Assembly: GCA_015655035.1 (NCBI GenBank)
Contig: JAATFS010000143.1
Location: 1 to 13,161 of the forward strand
DNA from: Lysobacterales bacterium
Lineage (GTDB): Bacteria > Pseudomonadota > Gammaproteobacteria > Xanthomonadales > Xanthomonadaceae
Length of the DNA stretch: 13,161 nucleotides
Direction: 5' to 3'
Below, in pieces: positions 6,624 to 12,973 of the stretch. A program made the position numbers and the translations under genes. Numbering within the stretch: position 1 is the first letter of the stretch; every line of letters starts with the position of its first letter. The notes below the pieces were generated by a model that saw nothing but the letters and a program-made list of their open reading frames with translations, searched no databases and was not told the origin of the DNA.

Positions 6624-7008
6624 AGCGGGCGCGGCCACGCCTATTCCCGCTCGCGCCGCGATCAGGTGCTCGCTGATGAAGTTCAAATCGCACGCCACCG
6701 GATGATCAGCGGCGATACCCAATAGCCATCGTTGTTGTGGCAGGTCCTCGTAGCGCGGATCGAAGGCGATGAATCGCCACTGCTGCGGTGTCGACAGATG
6801 GACATGATCCCGATGCGCATAGAGGGCGACGGGCATGCCCCCGAGCTTGCTTGCTTCGTTGAGGCGTACCAGCCGCAAGGCCACGTCGCTATCGCGGTGG
6901 CTCAAGGAAATCTGGCGTCCTTTCGCACTGATGGAGAGCAGGATGTCCGGATGGCTGGCGGAAGCGTGCCAGGTTTTCGCCGAGCACATGCATCACCAGC
7001 ACGGGCGA
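6624..7008 (-). pseudogene. LysR-type regulator remnant, effector domain only
   Basis: The minus strand encodes residues typical of the LysR effector-binding domain: HPDILLSIS, then DSDVALRL, and FISEHLIAARAGIGVA near the end. The domain is flanked on both sides by losses. The N-terminal helix-turn-helix (about 90-100 residues) is absent, because the homology runs into the end of the tetR gene at about 7008. The last part of the effector domain is absent, because homology stops near 6630 at the hydrolase stop codon. Upstream of HPDI the family-like residues (LVMHVLGENLARFRQ) lie in another frame, so there is a frameshift near 6955-6960. The open frame itself runs 6588-6989, but its first and last residues are not LysR-like. 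It cannot make a working regulator. A real small protein from this frame is possible but unlikely. Confidence 0.7.
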
Positions 7009-7014
7009 GCCGCT

Positions 7015-7665
7015 CTAGTTGGCTGCGTTACCCAATGTGCGCGCGCCGGTAATGATCATGCGCAGCATCTGTGAGATCTGTTCGATCAGCTCCGGATCGC
7101 GCTCCGGCGGCAGGTCCATGGCGGTGGCGCCCATCGCGAACACCAGGCGCGTGATCGCCTTGGACACCAACGCCGGTTCGTGCAGGGTGGCGTGGTCGGC
7201 GGCCGCCAGTCGGATCAGGTCCACCCGCAGCTCGTCTTCGAAGTAGCTGAGTTCGCGCTCCACCGCCTGCTTGAAGGCATCCGAGCCGACCGCGCCTTCG
7301 CGCAGCAGCACGTGCAGCAGCTTGTCATCGGCGCGCAACTGTTCCATGAAAGTCTCTACCGACACCCGGATCACGCTGCGCTCGGTAGAGGTGGCGCGCT
7401 GGCGGGCCTGGCCGATGATGATGCGCAACGAGCGCCCGGCCAGGTCGATCAGCGCGATCGCGAGCTCGTCCATGTCGCGGAACTGGCGGTAGAAGCTGTT
7501 GGGCGCAATGCCGGCTTCGCGCGCCACTTCGCGCAGGCTCAGCGTCGACAGGCTGCGGTGCGGGCCGATCAGCGTGAGTGCGGCTGCCAGCAGATCCTCG
7601 CGCGCGATCGCTGCCTTGCGGGACGGTACCGCGTCGTCTGGGGTGGGCAGGGCGATGGAGGTCAT
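7015..7665 (-). CDS. TetR family regulator of the FabR/DesT type
   Basis: A 216-residue repressor. The N-terminal helix-turn-helix contains LSLREVAREAGIAPNSFYRQF, nearly the same as E. coli FabR and P. aeruginosa DesT, followed by FabR-like DMDELAIALIDLAG, RSVIRVSVETFMEQL and LRMIITGA. These proteins repress unsaturated fatty acid genes and respond to the ratio of saturated to unsaturated acyl-CoA or acyl-ACP. The gene is divergent from a ferredoxin reductase and a desaturase, exactly the desT-desCB layout, so these are its likely targets. The start at 7665 is preferred: a TATGAT -10-like element on the minus strand (7692-7697) would put the transcript start inside or below the alternative ATG at 7689. 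The ribosome binding site is poor for either start. Which of the two names applies is a matter of orthology and is not claimed. Confidence 0.9.
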   Translation of the reverse strand: MTSIALPTPDDAVPSRKAAIAREDLLAAALTLIGPHRSLSTLSLREVAREAGIAPNSFYRQFRDMDELAIALIDLAGRSLRIIIGQARQRATSTERSVIRVSVETFMEQLRADDKLLHVLLREGAVGSDAFKQAVERELSYFEDELRVDLIRLAAADHATLHEPALVSKAITRLVFAMGATAMDLPPERDPELIEQISQMLRMIITGARTLGNAAN

Positions 7666-7691
7666 GGGGTGAAAGTTGAGGCAAGGCATGA

Positions 7692-7697
7692 ATCATA
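7692..7697 (-). promoter_or_regulatory. Possible -10 element for the tetR gene
   Basis: The minus strand reads TATGAT here, about 27 bases before the preferred start at 7665. No convincing -35 element stands at the proper distance, so this rests on the -10 alone. Confidence 0.3.
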
Positions 7698-7710
7698 GCC
7701 CTTCGACGAC

Positions 7711-7736
7711 TGCACAACTGTATACACACCTGTGCA
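7711..7736. promoter_or_regulatory. Candidate FabR/DesT-type operator between the divergent genes
   Basis: TGCACA (7711-7716) and TGTGCA (7731-7736) are exact inverse copies around a 14-base centre. The centre itself contains the 8-base palindrome TGTATACA (7719-7726), shifted by one base from the outer symmetry axis. The site lies 22 bases before the reductase start and 45 bases before the tetR start, and it covers a TATACA -10-like element for the rightward genes. This fits repression of both directions by the divergent regulator. The match to a known DesT or FabR consensus was not tested. Confidence 0.45.
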
Positions 7737-7758
7737 TGCATGCGTATAGTGCCATCCC

Positions 7759-8829
7759 ATGAACGCGGTTTCCCTCTCCAAGCCTGCTTTGTCCGCCCGG
7801 TTGGCCCGGCGCGTGGTGTCCCCGGCGTTGTTCGACTTCTGGGCGACCCGGCTCAACCCGCTGTGGACCCTGGAGCAGCCATTGGCCCGGCTGGTCGAGC
7901 GCCAGCCGGCCAGCCGCGATGCCGTCACCCTGATCCTGGCGCCCAATCGGCACTGGCGCGGTATGCAGGCGGGGCAACATGTCAATCTGGGCGTGGAAAT
8001 CGCCGGCCGACGGCTGATTCGCAGCTACAGCCCCACGCCACTGGACGACGGCCGTCTGGCAATCACGGTCAAGGCGATCGAGGGCGGCCTGGTGAGCGGG
8101 CATCTGGCGCGGCAGGCGCAGCCTGGCGAGGTGTTCGCGCTGGACCAGGCCTTCGGCGAGATGGGCGTGCCGAAGGCCGGCAACGATCTGCTGCTGCTGG
8201 CCGCCGGCAGCGGCATCACCCCGCTGCGGGCCTTGCTGCGTGCGCTGGCCGCGCAGGGCATGCCGGTGGCGGTGGATCTGCTGTACTGGGCGCGCCGGCG
8301 CGACGAGCTGTGCTTCGTCGAAGAATTGCAGGCGCTGGCCGCCATGCATCCGCGCCTGCGGGTACGCCTGTTGCTTACCCGCGAGGGCGACGTCCCGGCG
8401 CCGCGGATCGGCGAGTTGCCGCTGGATCAGATCGTCGATCTTTCGCAGCGGCATGTGCTGGCCTGTGGCCCTGGCGGCTTCGTGCACAGCGCGCGGACCC
8501 GCCTGGAAGGGCGGGTGGCGCAGTTCCAGGCCGAGGCCTTCAGCGTGCCGGCGCTGGCCGACGACGAGGAAGGCATGGTCGAGGTGGAATTGGCACGCAG
8601 TGGCCGGCGCGTGCAGCTGGCGCGGGGACAGTCGTTGCTGCAGGGGCTGGAAGCCCAGGGGCTGCGTCCCAAGCACGGCTGCCGCATGGGGATCTGCAAC
8701 AGCTGCGCCTGCGCTCGCCAGTCCGGCACCACCCGGCATCTGCTGACCGGCGAACACAGCAGCGAACCTTCGGCGCAGGTGCGCTTGTGCATCAGCGCGC
8801 CGAGCACCGACCTGATCCTGGATCTATAG
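7759..8829 (+). CDS. Ferredoxin reductase with C-terminal [2Fe-2S] domain, electron donor for the desaturase
   Basis: A 356-residue flavoprotein reductase in three parts. The FAD domain carries R88-S-Y-S in LIRSYSPTP. The NAD(P) domain carries LLAAGSGITP (about 146-155). A C-terminal plant-type ferredoxin domain has Cys308, Cys313 and Cys316 in the spacing C-x4-C-x2-C, with Cys344 in RLCISAP as fourth ligand. Electrons should run from NAD(P)H through FAD and the iron-sulfur cluster to the desaturase encoded 9 bases downstream. This is the role of DesC beside DesB in P. aeruginosa. The start at 7759 has no clear Shine-Dalgarno but fits the family and follows the candidate operator. It is divergent from the TetR repressor gene, with 93 bases between starts. 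Confidence 0.92.
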   Translation: MNAVSLSKPALSARLARRVVSPALFDFWATRLNPLWTLEQPLARLVERQPASRDAVTLILAPNRHWRGMQAGQHVNLGVEIAGRRLIRSYSPTPLDDGRLAITVKAIEGGLVSGHLARQAQPGEVFALDQAFGEMGVPKAGNDLLLLAAGSGITPLRALLRALAAQGMPVAVDLLYWARRRDELCFVEELQALAAMHPRLRVRLLLTREGDVPAPRIGELPLDQIVDLSQRHVLACGPGGFVHSARTRLEGRVAQFQAEAFSVPALADDEEGMVEVELARSGRRVQLARGQSLLQGLEAQGLRPKHGCRMGICNSCACARQSGTTRHLLTGEHSSEPSAQVRLCISAPSTDLILDL

Positions 8830-8838
8830 GACGATCGC

Positions 8839-9960
8839 ATGAGCCGTATCCATAACCGCACCCTCTCGCCCGCCGAGCTACAGGCTTTCGGCGACGAACT
8901 CGATGCGCTGCGCGCGCGCGTGCAGGCCGACGTCGGCGCCCGCGATGCGCGCTACATCCGTCGCATCATCGCGGCAGTGCGCTGGAGCGGAGTGGCCGGG
9001 CGCGCGCTGCTCTTCCTGGGCGCATTCGTGCACAGCATGCTGGTGCCGGCATGGATTGCCGGCGTGGCGCTGCTGGCGCTGTCCAAGATCCTGGAGAACA
9101 TGGAGCTTGGCCATAACGTCATGCACGGCCAGTACGACTGGATGGGCGACCCCCAGCTCAACGGCAACACCTACGAATGGGACATCGTCGCCACCAGCGA
9201 CAATTGGCGCAAGACGCACAACTTCAAGCACCACACGTACACCAACGTGCGCGGCATGGACGACGACATCGGCTATGGCTTGCTGCGTATCTTCCCCGAG
9301 CAGCGCTGGCGCCCGTTCTACCTGCTGCAGCCGTTCATCGCGGTGGTGTTCGCGCTGCTGTTCCAATGGGGCGTGGCGATCCAGGACCTGCGCCTGGGCC
9401 GCTGGTTCGCCGGCAAGATGAAGCCGGCGGAACTGCGCCAGTCGTTCCTCCCGGTCGGGCGCAAGATGGGCCGCCAGCTGCTGAAGGACTATCTGGTGTT
9501 CCCGCTGCTGGCCGGCCCGTTCTTCCTGCCGGTGCTGCTGGGCAACATGCTTGCCAATGTGCTGCGCAGCATCTGGACCTTCGTGATCATCTTCTGCGGC
9601 CACTTCACCGCCGATGCGGAGGTATTTCCGAAGGAATCGATTCGCAACGAATCGCGCGGCCATTGGTACCTGCGCCAGCTGCGCGGCTCGTCCAACCTGA
9701 CCGGCGGCAAGCTGATGAACGTGCTGTCGGGCAACCTGAGCCACCAGATCGAGCACCACTTCTATCCGGACCTGCCGGCCAACCGCTACGCCGAAATCGC
9801 AGTGGAAGTGAAGCGGATATGCAAGCGCTATGGCCAGCACTACAACACCGGCTCGCTGCCGCGCCAGTTCGGCCAGGTGATGTGGCGCATCGTGCGGCAT
9901 GCCTTCCCCAGCCGTCCGGCATCGGTTCATGCGCCGCGCAAGGCGTTGCACAGCGCTTGA
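8839..9960 (+). CDS. Membrane fatty acid (acyl-CoA/acyl-lipid) desaturase
   Basis: A 373-residue integral membrane desaturase. The three histidine boxes that bind the di-iron centre are present: HNVMH (92-96), HNFKHH (127-132) and HQIEHH (302-307). Further conserved residues include the GHFTADAE segment (about 254-261). Hydrophobic spans lie at about 55-82, 160-180 and 218-252. It would insert a cis double bond in acyl chains at the inner membrane, using electrons from the reductase upstream. AGGA stands 7 bases before the ATG, and the gap to the reductase stop is 9 bases, so the two form an operon. The Q-x-x-HH third box is shared with front-end and DesB-like enzymes, so the position of the double bond cannot be told from sequence. 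Control by the divergent FabR/DesT-type repressor is likely. Confidence 0.93.
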   Translation: MSRIHNRTLSPAELQAFGDELDALRARVQADVGARDARYIRRIIAAVRWSGVAGRALLFLGAFVHSMLVPAWIAGVALLALSKILENMELGHNVMHGQYDWMGDPQLNGNTYEWDIVATSDNWRKTHNFKHHTYTNVRGMDDDIGYGLLRIFPEQRWRPFYLLQPFIAVVFALLFQWGVAIQDLRLGRWFAGKMKPAELRQSFLPVGRKMGRQLLKDYLVFPLLAGPFFLPVLLGNMLANVLRSIWTFVIIFCGHFTADAEVFPKESIRNESRGHWYLRQLRGSSNLTGGKLMNVLSGNLSHQIEHHFYPDLPANRYAEIAVEVKRICKRYGQHYNTGSLPRQFGQVMWRIVRHAFPSRPASVHAPRKALHSA

Positions 9961-9980
9961 CGTGCCGGCGCACCGCCGCC

Positions 9981-9993
9981 GGCCCACCGGGCC
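9981..9993. terminator. Short GC hairpin after the desaturase gene
   Basis: GGCCC (9981-9985) pairs with GGGCC (9989-9993) around a 3-base loop, 21 bases after the desaturase stop. There is no T-tract, so it is a weak terminator candidate. Confidence 0.25.
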
Positions 9994-10019
9994 CCAAGAC
10001 GCGCCTGTAATCGGCCTGA

Positions 10020-10036
10020 CATGCGCCTCGCGCATG
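10020..10036. promoter_or_regulatory. Perfect 7-base stem hairpin between the desaturase and the exported-protein gene
   Basis: CATGCGC (10020-10026) pairs with GCGCATG (10030-10036) around CTC. It lies 60 bases after the desaturase stop and 48 bases before the next start, so it could end one transcript or form part of the leader of the next. Confidence 0.35.
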
Positions 10037-10083
10037 CTGCGAAGCTGGCGCGGCTCAGCCGTGATCGCGTGTCTGCGTGGCGA

Positions 10084-10575
10084 ATGAATACGATCCGTTT
10101 GTCCTCGGTCCTGCTGCTGGCGTCTGCGGCGTCCTGCGCCTGGGCGCAGCCGCAAGTGGATTTGACGCAGCGCCTGAGTCCGCAGCAGTTACAGGCGCTG
10201 GGGCTCACGCCAACACAGTTGCAGATGCTCGATCGCATGCTCAGCGAACCGCAGGCAGCGACTGCCACGTCGCCGCACGATACTGACGTGCCGACTGCCG
10301 GTTCGGTCGCCGCAGGGCCGGCACCAGCGCCGATGTCCATCGGGCTGGAAGCGTCCGCAGTGAAGAGCCGGGTGCACGGCGAAGTCCCCGGCTGGGCACC
10401 GGGTACGGTGTTCTCGCTGGAAAACGGCCAGCAGTGGAAGGTGCTCAAGGGCCGCATGAGCCTGCGCAAGCCGCTGGCGTCGCCGCAGATCGCGGTCGTG
10501 CCGGGGATCGCCGGGCGCTGGTTCCTGCAAGTGGACGCAGACCTGCCCAAGGCGCGGGTCTATCGCATCCGCTGA
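10084..10575 (+). CDS. Hypothetical exported protein, 163 residues
   Basis: No named family is recognised. Met 10084 begins a signal peptide with a basic n-region, a hydrophobic core (LSSVLLLASAAS) and a likely cut after AWA (residue 21). Cys18 is preceded by A-A-S, so a lipoprotein signal is a weaker option. The mature protein begins with two similar units, LSPQQLQAL (31-39) and LTPTQLQML (41-49), then has a Pro/Ala-rich linker (about 56-86). A C-terminal domain (about 97-163) contains GWAPGTVFSLENGQQWKVLKG and RWFLQVD and appears beta-rich. It would act in the periplasm or envelope. An upstream Met in the same frame would place a basic extension before the signal peptide, so it is rejected as the start. 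It follows the desaturase gene by 123 bases and is probably a separate transcript. Confidence 0.75.
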   Translation: MNTIRLSSVLLLASAASCAWAQPQVDLTQRLSPQQLQALGLTPTQLQMLDRMLSEPQAATATSPHDTDVPTAGSVAAGPAPAPMSIGLEASAVKSRVHGEVPGWAPGTVFSLENGQQWKVLKGRMSLRKPLASPQIAVVPGIAGRWFLQVDADLPKARVYRIR

Positions 10576-10695
10576 TGGCCGCGCGGTGAGTTGTAAAGCC
10601 GGGGGCAACGCAGGGTTCACATGCCTGGACGCGTGCTGGCGCTAGCGTGGGTGTCGGCGCATGTCGAGTCCGCAGCGTCTACATGGAGCATCGCA

Positions 10696-10872
10696 ATGAA
10701 CGAACCGAAACAGCGAGTGGGCGGCACCGACGCGGTGCCGGTCTTCGCAATGAAAGAGACGACCCAGCACGGTGAAGTGACCAAATACGTGGTCGGCGAC
10801 ACCGGCGTCGCCTTCGATAGCCTGGCAGGCGCCGAAGCCGCTGCGCGGGATATCGACGGTTTGCAGTCCTAG
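10696..10872 (+). CDS. Small hypothetical protein, 58 residues
   Basis: No family is recognised. GGAG stands 7 bases before ATG 10696, a good ribosome binding site that decides the start; an in-frame ATG at 10621 lacks one. The 58 residues are soluble, with charged and small residues, a likely beta pair in the middle (GEVTKYVVGDTGVAFD) and a helical Ala-rich end (LAGAEAAARDID). There is no signal peptide, Cys pair or basic DNA-binding stretch. Its stop TAG shares the four bases CTAG with the stop of the convergent lysR gene, so both coding regions end on the same palindrome. Confidence 0.65.
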   Translation: MNEPKQRVGGTDAVPVFAMKETTQHGEVTKYVVGDTGVAFDSLAGAEAAARDIDGLQS

Positions 10873-11801
10873 TCCGGTCGGCCGCCGCTGGCGCCGGGTA
10901 TTTCGTCCGCGCCGGCCTCGCCTTGCAACAACAGTGCCAGCAACCTCGGCAGGATCGGGTTGTCGTTGTCCTCGCGCCAGACCAGATGCAGTTCCACCGG
11001 CCGCGCCGGTGCCAGGCCGGTGACGTTGCGATAGACGATGCCCTCGTAGCGCAGGCTGGTGGCAGCTTCCGGCACCAGTGCGACGCCCAGGCCGGCGCGC
11101 ACCAGCGCCAGCACCGAATGGATCTGGCTGACGTGCTGCTCATAACGCGGCGCAATGCCGTAGCGGCTGAAGATGCGCGCCACCAGGTCGTAGAAATAGC
11201 GTGCATCGTCGGGCGAATACATCACGAACGGCACATGGTCGAAGTCGCGCAGCTTGAGCGTGTCGCCGCTCGCCAGCGGGTGCGCCTGCGGTAACGCCGC
11301 CACCAGCGGCTCGCGCACGATGCAGCGCGAGCGCAGGCCGTCGCGGGTGATCGGCGGGCGCAGCAGGCCCAGGTCCAGGCGTGCCGAGGCCAGCGCGTCC
11401 AACTGGTCGTGGCTGACCATCTCGCGCAACTGCACCCCGATGTCGGGGAAGGCGCCGCGCCATTGCCGCACCGCTTCCGGCACGAAGCGGTAGCCGGCCG
11501 CAGCGGTGAAGCCGACGCTGAGCGCGCCGGCTTCGCCCAGGCCGACCCGGCGTGCGGTCAAGCCCGCCGTCTCGGCCAGGCGCAGCAGGGTGCGTGCCTC
11601 GGGCAGCAGGGTGCGCCCGGCCGGGGTCAATCGCACCACGCGGTTGTTGCGAGTGAACAAGGCGGTGCCGACCGCATGTTCCAGCAACTGGATCTGCCGG
11701 CTCAGCGGCGGCTGGGTCATGTGCAGGCGTTCGGCGGCGCGGCTGAAGTGCAATTCCTCGGCCACGGTGACGAAGCAGCGCAACTGGTTGAGATCGAGCA
11801 T
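10869..11801 (-). CDS. LysR-type transcriptional regulator (BenM/HcaR-like)
   Basis: A 310-residue full-length LysR regulator. The N-terminal winged helix-turn-helix (residues about 3-62) reads LNQLRCFVTVAEELHFSRAA followed by MTQPPLSRQIQLLE, the usual recognition region. The effector domain (about 90-295) has ALSVGFTAAAGYRFVP and ALVRAGLGVALVP as in BenM, CatM and HcaR. It is divergent from kdgD with 257 bases between starts, so activation of the kdgD operon in answer to a pathway intermediate is likely. The start at 11801 has AGG 5 bases upstream. An exact ATAC-N7-GTAT motif lies directly before the start, which would suit autorepression. The effector is not known. The C-terminal stop overlaps the stop of the convergent 58-residue gene. 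Confidence 0.93.
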   Translation of the reverse strand: MLDLNQLRCFVTVAEELHFSRAAERLHMTQPPLSRQIQLLEHAVGTALFTRNNRVVRLTPAGRTLLPEARTLLRLAETAGLTARRVGLGEAGALSVGFTAAAGYRFVPEAVRQWRGAFPDIGVQLREMVSHDQLDALASARLDLGLLRPPITRDGLRSRCIVREPLVAALPQAHPLASGDTLKLRDFDHVPFVMYSPDDARYFYDLVARIFSRYGIAPRYEQHVSQIHSVLALVRAGLGVALVPEAATSLRYEGIVYRNVTGLAPARPVELHLVWREDNDNPILPRLLALLLQGEAGADEIPGASGGRPD

Positions 11802-11802
11802 T

Positions 11803-11819
11803 GATACCTGCCTTGTATC
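11803..11819. promoter_or_regulatory. ATAC-N7-GTAT LysR-type binding motif at the lysR start
   Basis: GATAC (11803-11807) and GTATC (11815-11819) are exact inverse copies with a 7-base centre. They contain ATAC-N7-GTAT, the published recognition motif of the LysR proteins BenM and CatM, and satisfy the general T-N11-A rule. The motif ends one base before the lysR ATG and covers its ribosome binding site, so bound protein could block its own expression. Confidence 0.5.
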
Positions 11820-11910
11820 GATTCCCGAGCAAACCGGCGGGAAACGAATGGATGCAGGAAACTACCACAGCGCCTGGAACGGCTATCGCGTGCCACCATC
11901 CGGATCGTCT

Positions 11911-11934
11911 AAAACCCTGTATTCAGTAGGTTTT
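11911..11934. repeat. AT-rich hairpin in the lysR-kdgD spacer
   Basis: AAAACC-CTG (11911-11919) pairs with CAG-TA-GGTTTT (11924-11934), giving nine pairs with a 2-base bulge and a 4-base loop, followed by a further T. It could be a transcription terminator on either strand or a protein site. It lies 7 bases left of the 16-base dyad. Confidence 0.35.
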
Positions 11935-11940
11935 TCAAGG

Positions 11941-11956
11941 TTAGACCTTGGTCTAA
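11941..11956. promoter_or_regulatory. 16-base dyad TTAGACC-TT-GGTCTAA, candidate activator or repressor site for kdgD
   Basis: The two 7-base arms are exact inverse copies around TT. The centre is about 46 bases upstream of the candidate -35 element and about 110 bases before the kdgD start, a position suitable for an upstream activator. The dyad differs from the ATAC-N7-GTAT motif near lysR, so it may be bound by another regulator, for instance of the GntR family, or by the LysR protein through a degenerate site. Confidence 0.45.
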
Positions 11957-11994
11957 TGCATTCAACTATTGGATCGTTCCATGCCCAACTTGGC

Positions 11995-12024
11995 TTGGAC
12001 CAGAATCAACGCGCTGCCTAGCAT
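11995..12024 (+). promoter_or_regulatory. kdgD: Candidate kdgD promoter
   Basis: TTGGAC (11995-12000) and TAGCAT (12019-12024) stand 18 bases apart, which fits a sigma-70 promoter with a weak -10. Transcription would begin near 12031 and leave a leader of about 28 bases before the kdgD ATG. Confidence 0.35.
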
Positions 12025-12058
12025 CGAGCCCTGACTTCAACCAGGGCACCGCCGCTCC

Positions 12059-12973
12059 ATGAGCAAATACACCCCCCAGGAAATGGCCAAGGCACTCGGA
12101 TCGGGACTGCTGTCGTTCCCGGTCACCCACTTCCGCGAGGACTATTCGTTCGACGAGCCCGCCTATCGCGCCAACCTGGGCTGGCTGTCGTCGTACCCCG
12201 CGTCCGGGCTGTTCGCTGCCGGCGGCACCGGCGAGCTGTTCTCGCTGACACCGGGCGAGGTCGATGCCGCCGTGAAGGCGGCGGTGGCCGAGTGCGGCGC
12301 CCGCGTGCCGGTGATCGCGCCGGCCGGCTACGGCACCGCGACCGCGATCGAGATGGCGCAGGCCGCCGAGGCCAATGGCGCCGACGGCATCCTGTTGTTC
12401 CCGCCCTACCTGACCGAGTGCGACGCTGCGGGCGTGGCCGATCACGTCGAGCGCGTATGCCGATCCACCCGGCTGGGCGTGATCGTCTACAGCCGCGCCA
12501 ACGCCAAGCTGGATGCCGAGTCGGTAGCGCGCATCGCCGAGCGCTGCCCCAACCTGGTCGGCTACAAGGACGGCGTAGGCGATGTCGAGCGCATGACCCG
12601 CATCTACGCCAACCTCGGCGATCGCCTGCTCTACATCGGCGGCCTGCCGACCGCAGAAACCTTCGCCCTGCCGTACCTGGAAATGGGAGTGACCACCTAT
12701 TCGTCGGCGATCTTCAATTTCCTGCCGGAATGGGCACTGGCGTTCTACGAAGCCGTGCGCCGTCGCGATCACACCCATGTCTATCGTGAACTCAACGAGT
12801 TCGTGCTGCCGTACATCGGCATCCGCAATCGTCGTGCCGGCTACGCGGTGTCGATCGTCAAGGCCGGCATGCGCGCGGTCGGGCGTTCCGCCGGGCCGGT
12901 GCGCACGCCGTTGGCCGACCTCACGGCCGACGAGCAGCAATCACTGCGTATCCTGATCGGGGAACGCAAGTGA
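12059..12973 (+). CDS. kdgD: 5-dehydro-4-deoxyglucarate dehydratase
   Basis: A 304-residue member of the class I aldolase (DHDPS/NAL) superfamily with a (beta/alpha)8 barrel, soluble. It dehydrates and decarboxylates 5-dehydro-4-deoxy-D-glucarate to 2-oxoglutarate semialdehyde in glucarate and galactarate catabolism (EC 4.2.1.41). The Schiff-base lysine is Lys170 in LVGYKDGVGD; Tyr144 in VIVYSRANAK is the conserved tyrosine; GGTGELFSLT (55-64) is the carboxylate-binding loop. LPYIGIRNRRAGYAVSIVKAG near the C-terminus is characteristic of KdgD. The start at 12059 matches family length; the ribosome binding site is weak. The stop TGA overlaps the GTG start of the downstream aldehyde dehydrogenase by 4 bases. 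Control is likely by the divergent LysR regulator, with sites in the spacer. Confidence 0.93.
   Translation: MSKYTPQEMAKALGSGLLSFPVTHFREDYSFDEPAYRANLGWLSSYPASGLFAAGGTGELFSLTPGEVDAAVKAAVAECGARVPVIAPAGYGTATAIEMAQAAEANGADGILLFPPYLTECDAAGVADHVERVCRSTRLGVIVYSRANAKLDAESVARIAERCPNLVGYKDGVGDVERMTRIYANLGDRLLYIGGLPTAETFALPYLEMGVTTYSSAIFNFLPEWALAFYEAVRRRDHTHVYRELNEFVLPYIGIRNRRAGYAVSIVKAGMRAVGRSAGPVRTPLADLTADEQQSLRILIGERK

Noticed and set aside
7693..8757. A 354-codon open frame antisense to the ferredoxin reductase
   Set aside because: It is a GC-driven shadow of a gene with clear FAD, NAD and [2Fe-2S] motifs. Its own product is Gln/His/Arg-rich without domain character.
10021..10083. A longer start for the exported protein
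   Set aside because: It would place a 21-residue basic extension before the signal peptide and would begin inside the hairpin at 10020-10036.
8878..10155. A 425-codon open frame antisense to the desaturase
   Set aside because: The plus strand carries three His boxes and a good ribosome binding site. The antisense product is low-complexity and has no recognisable motif.
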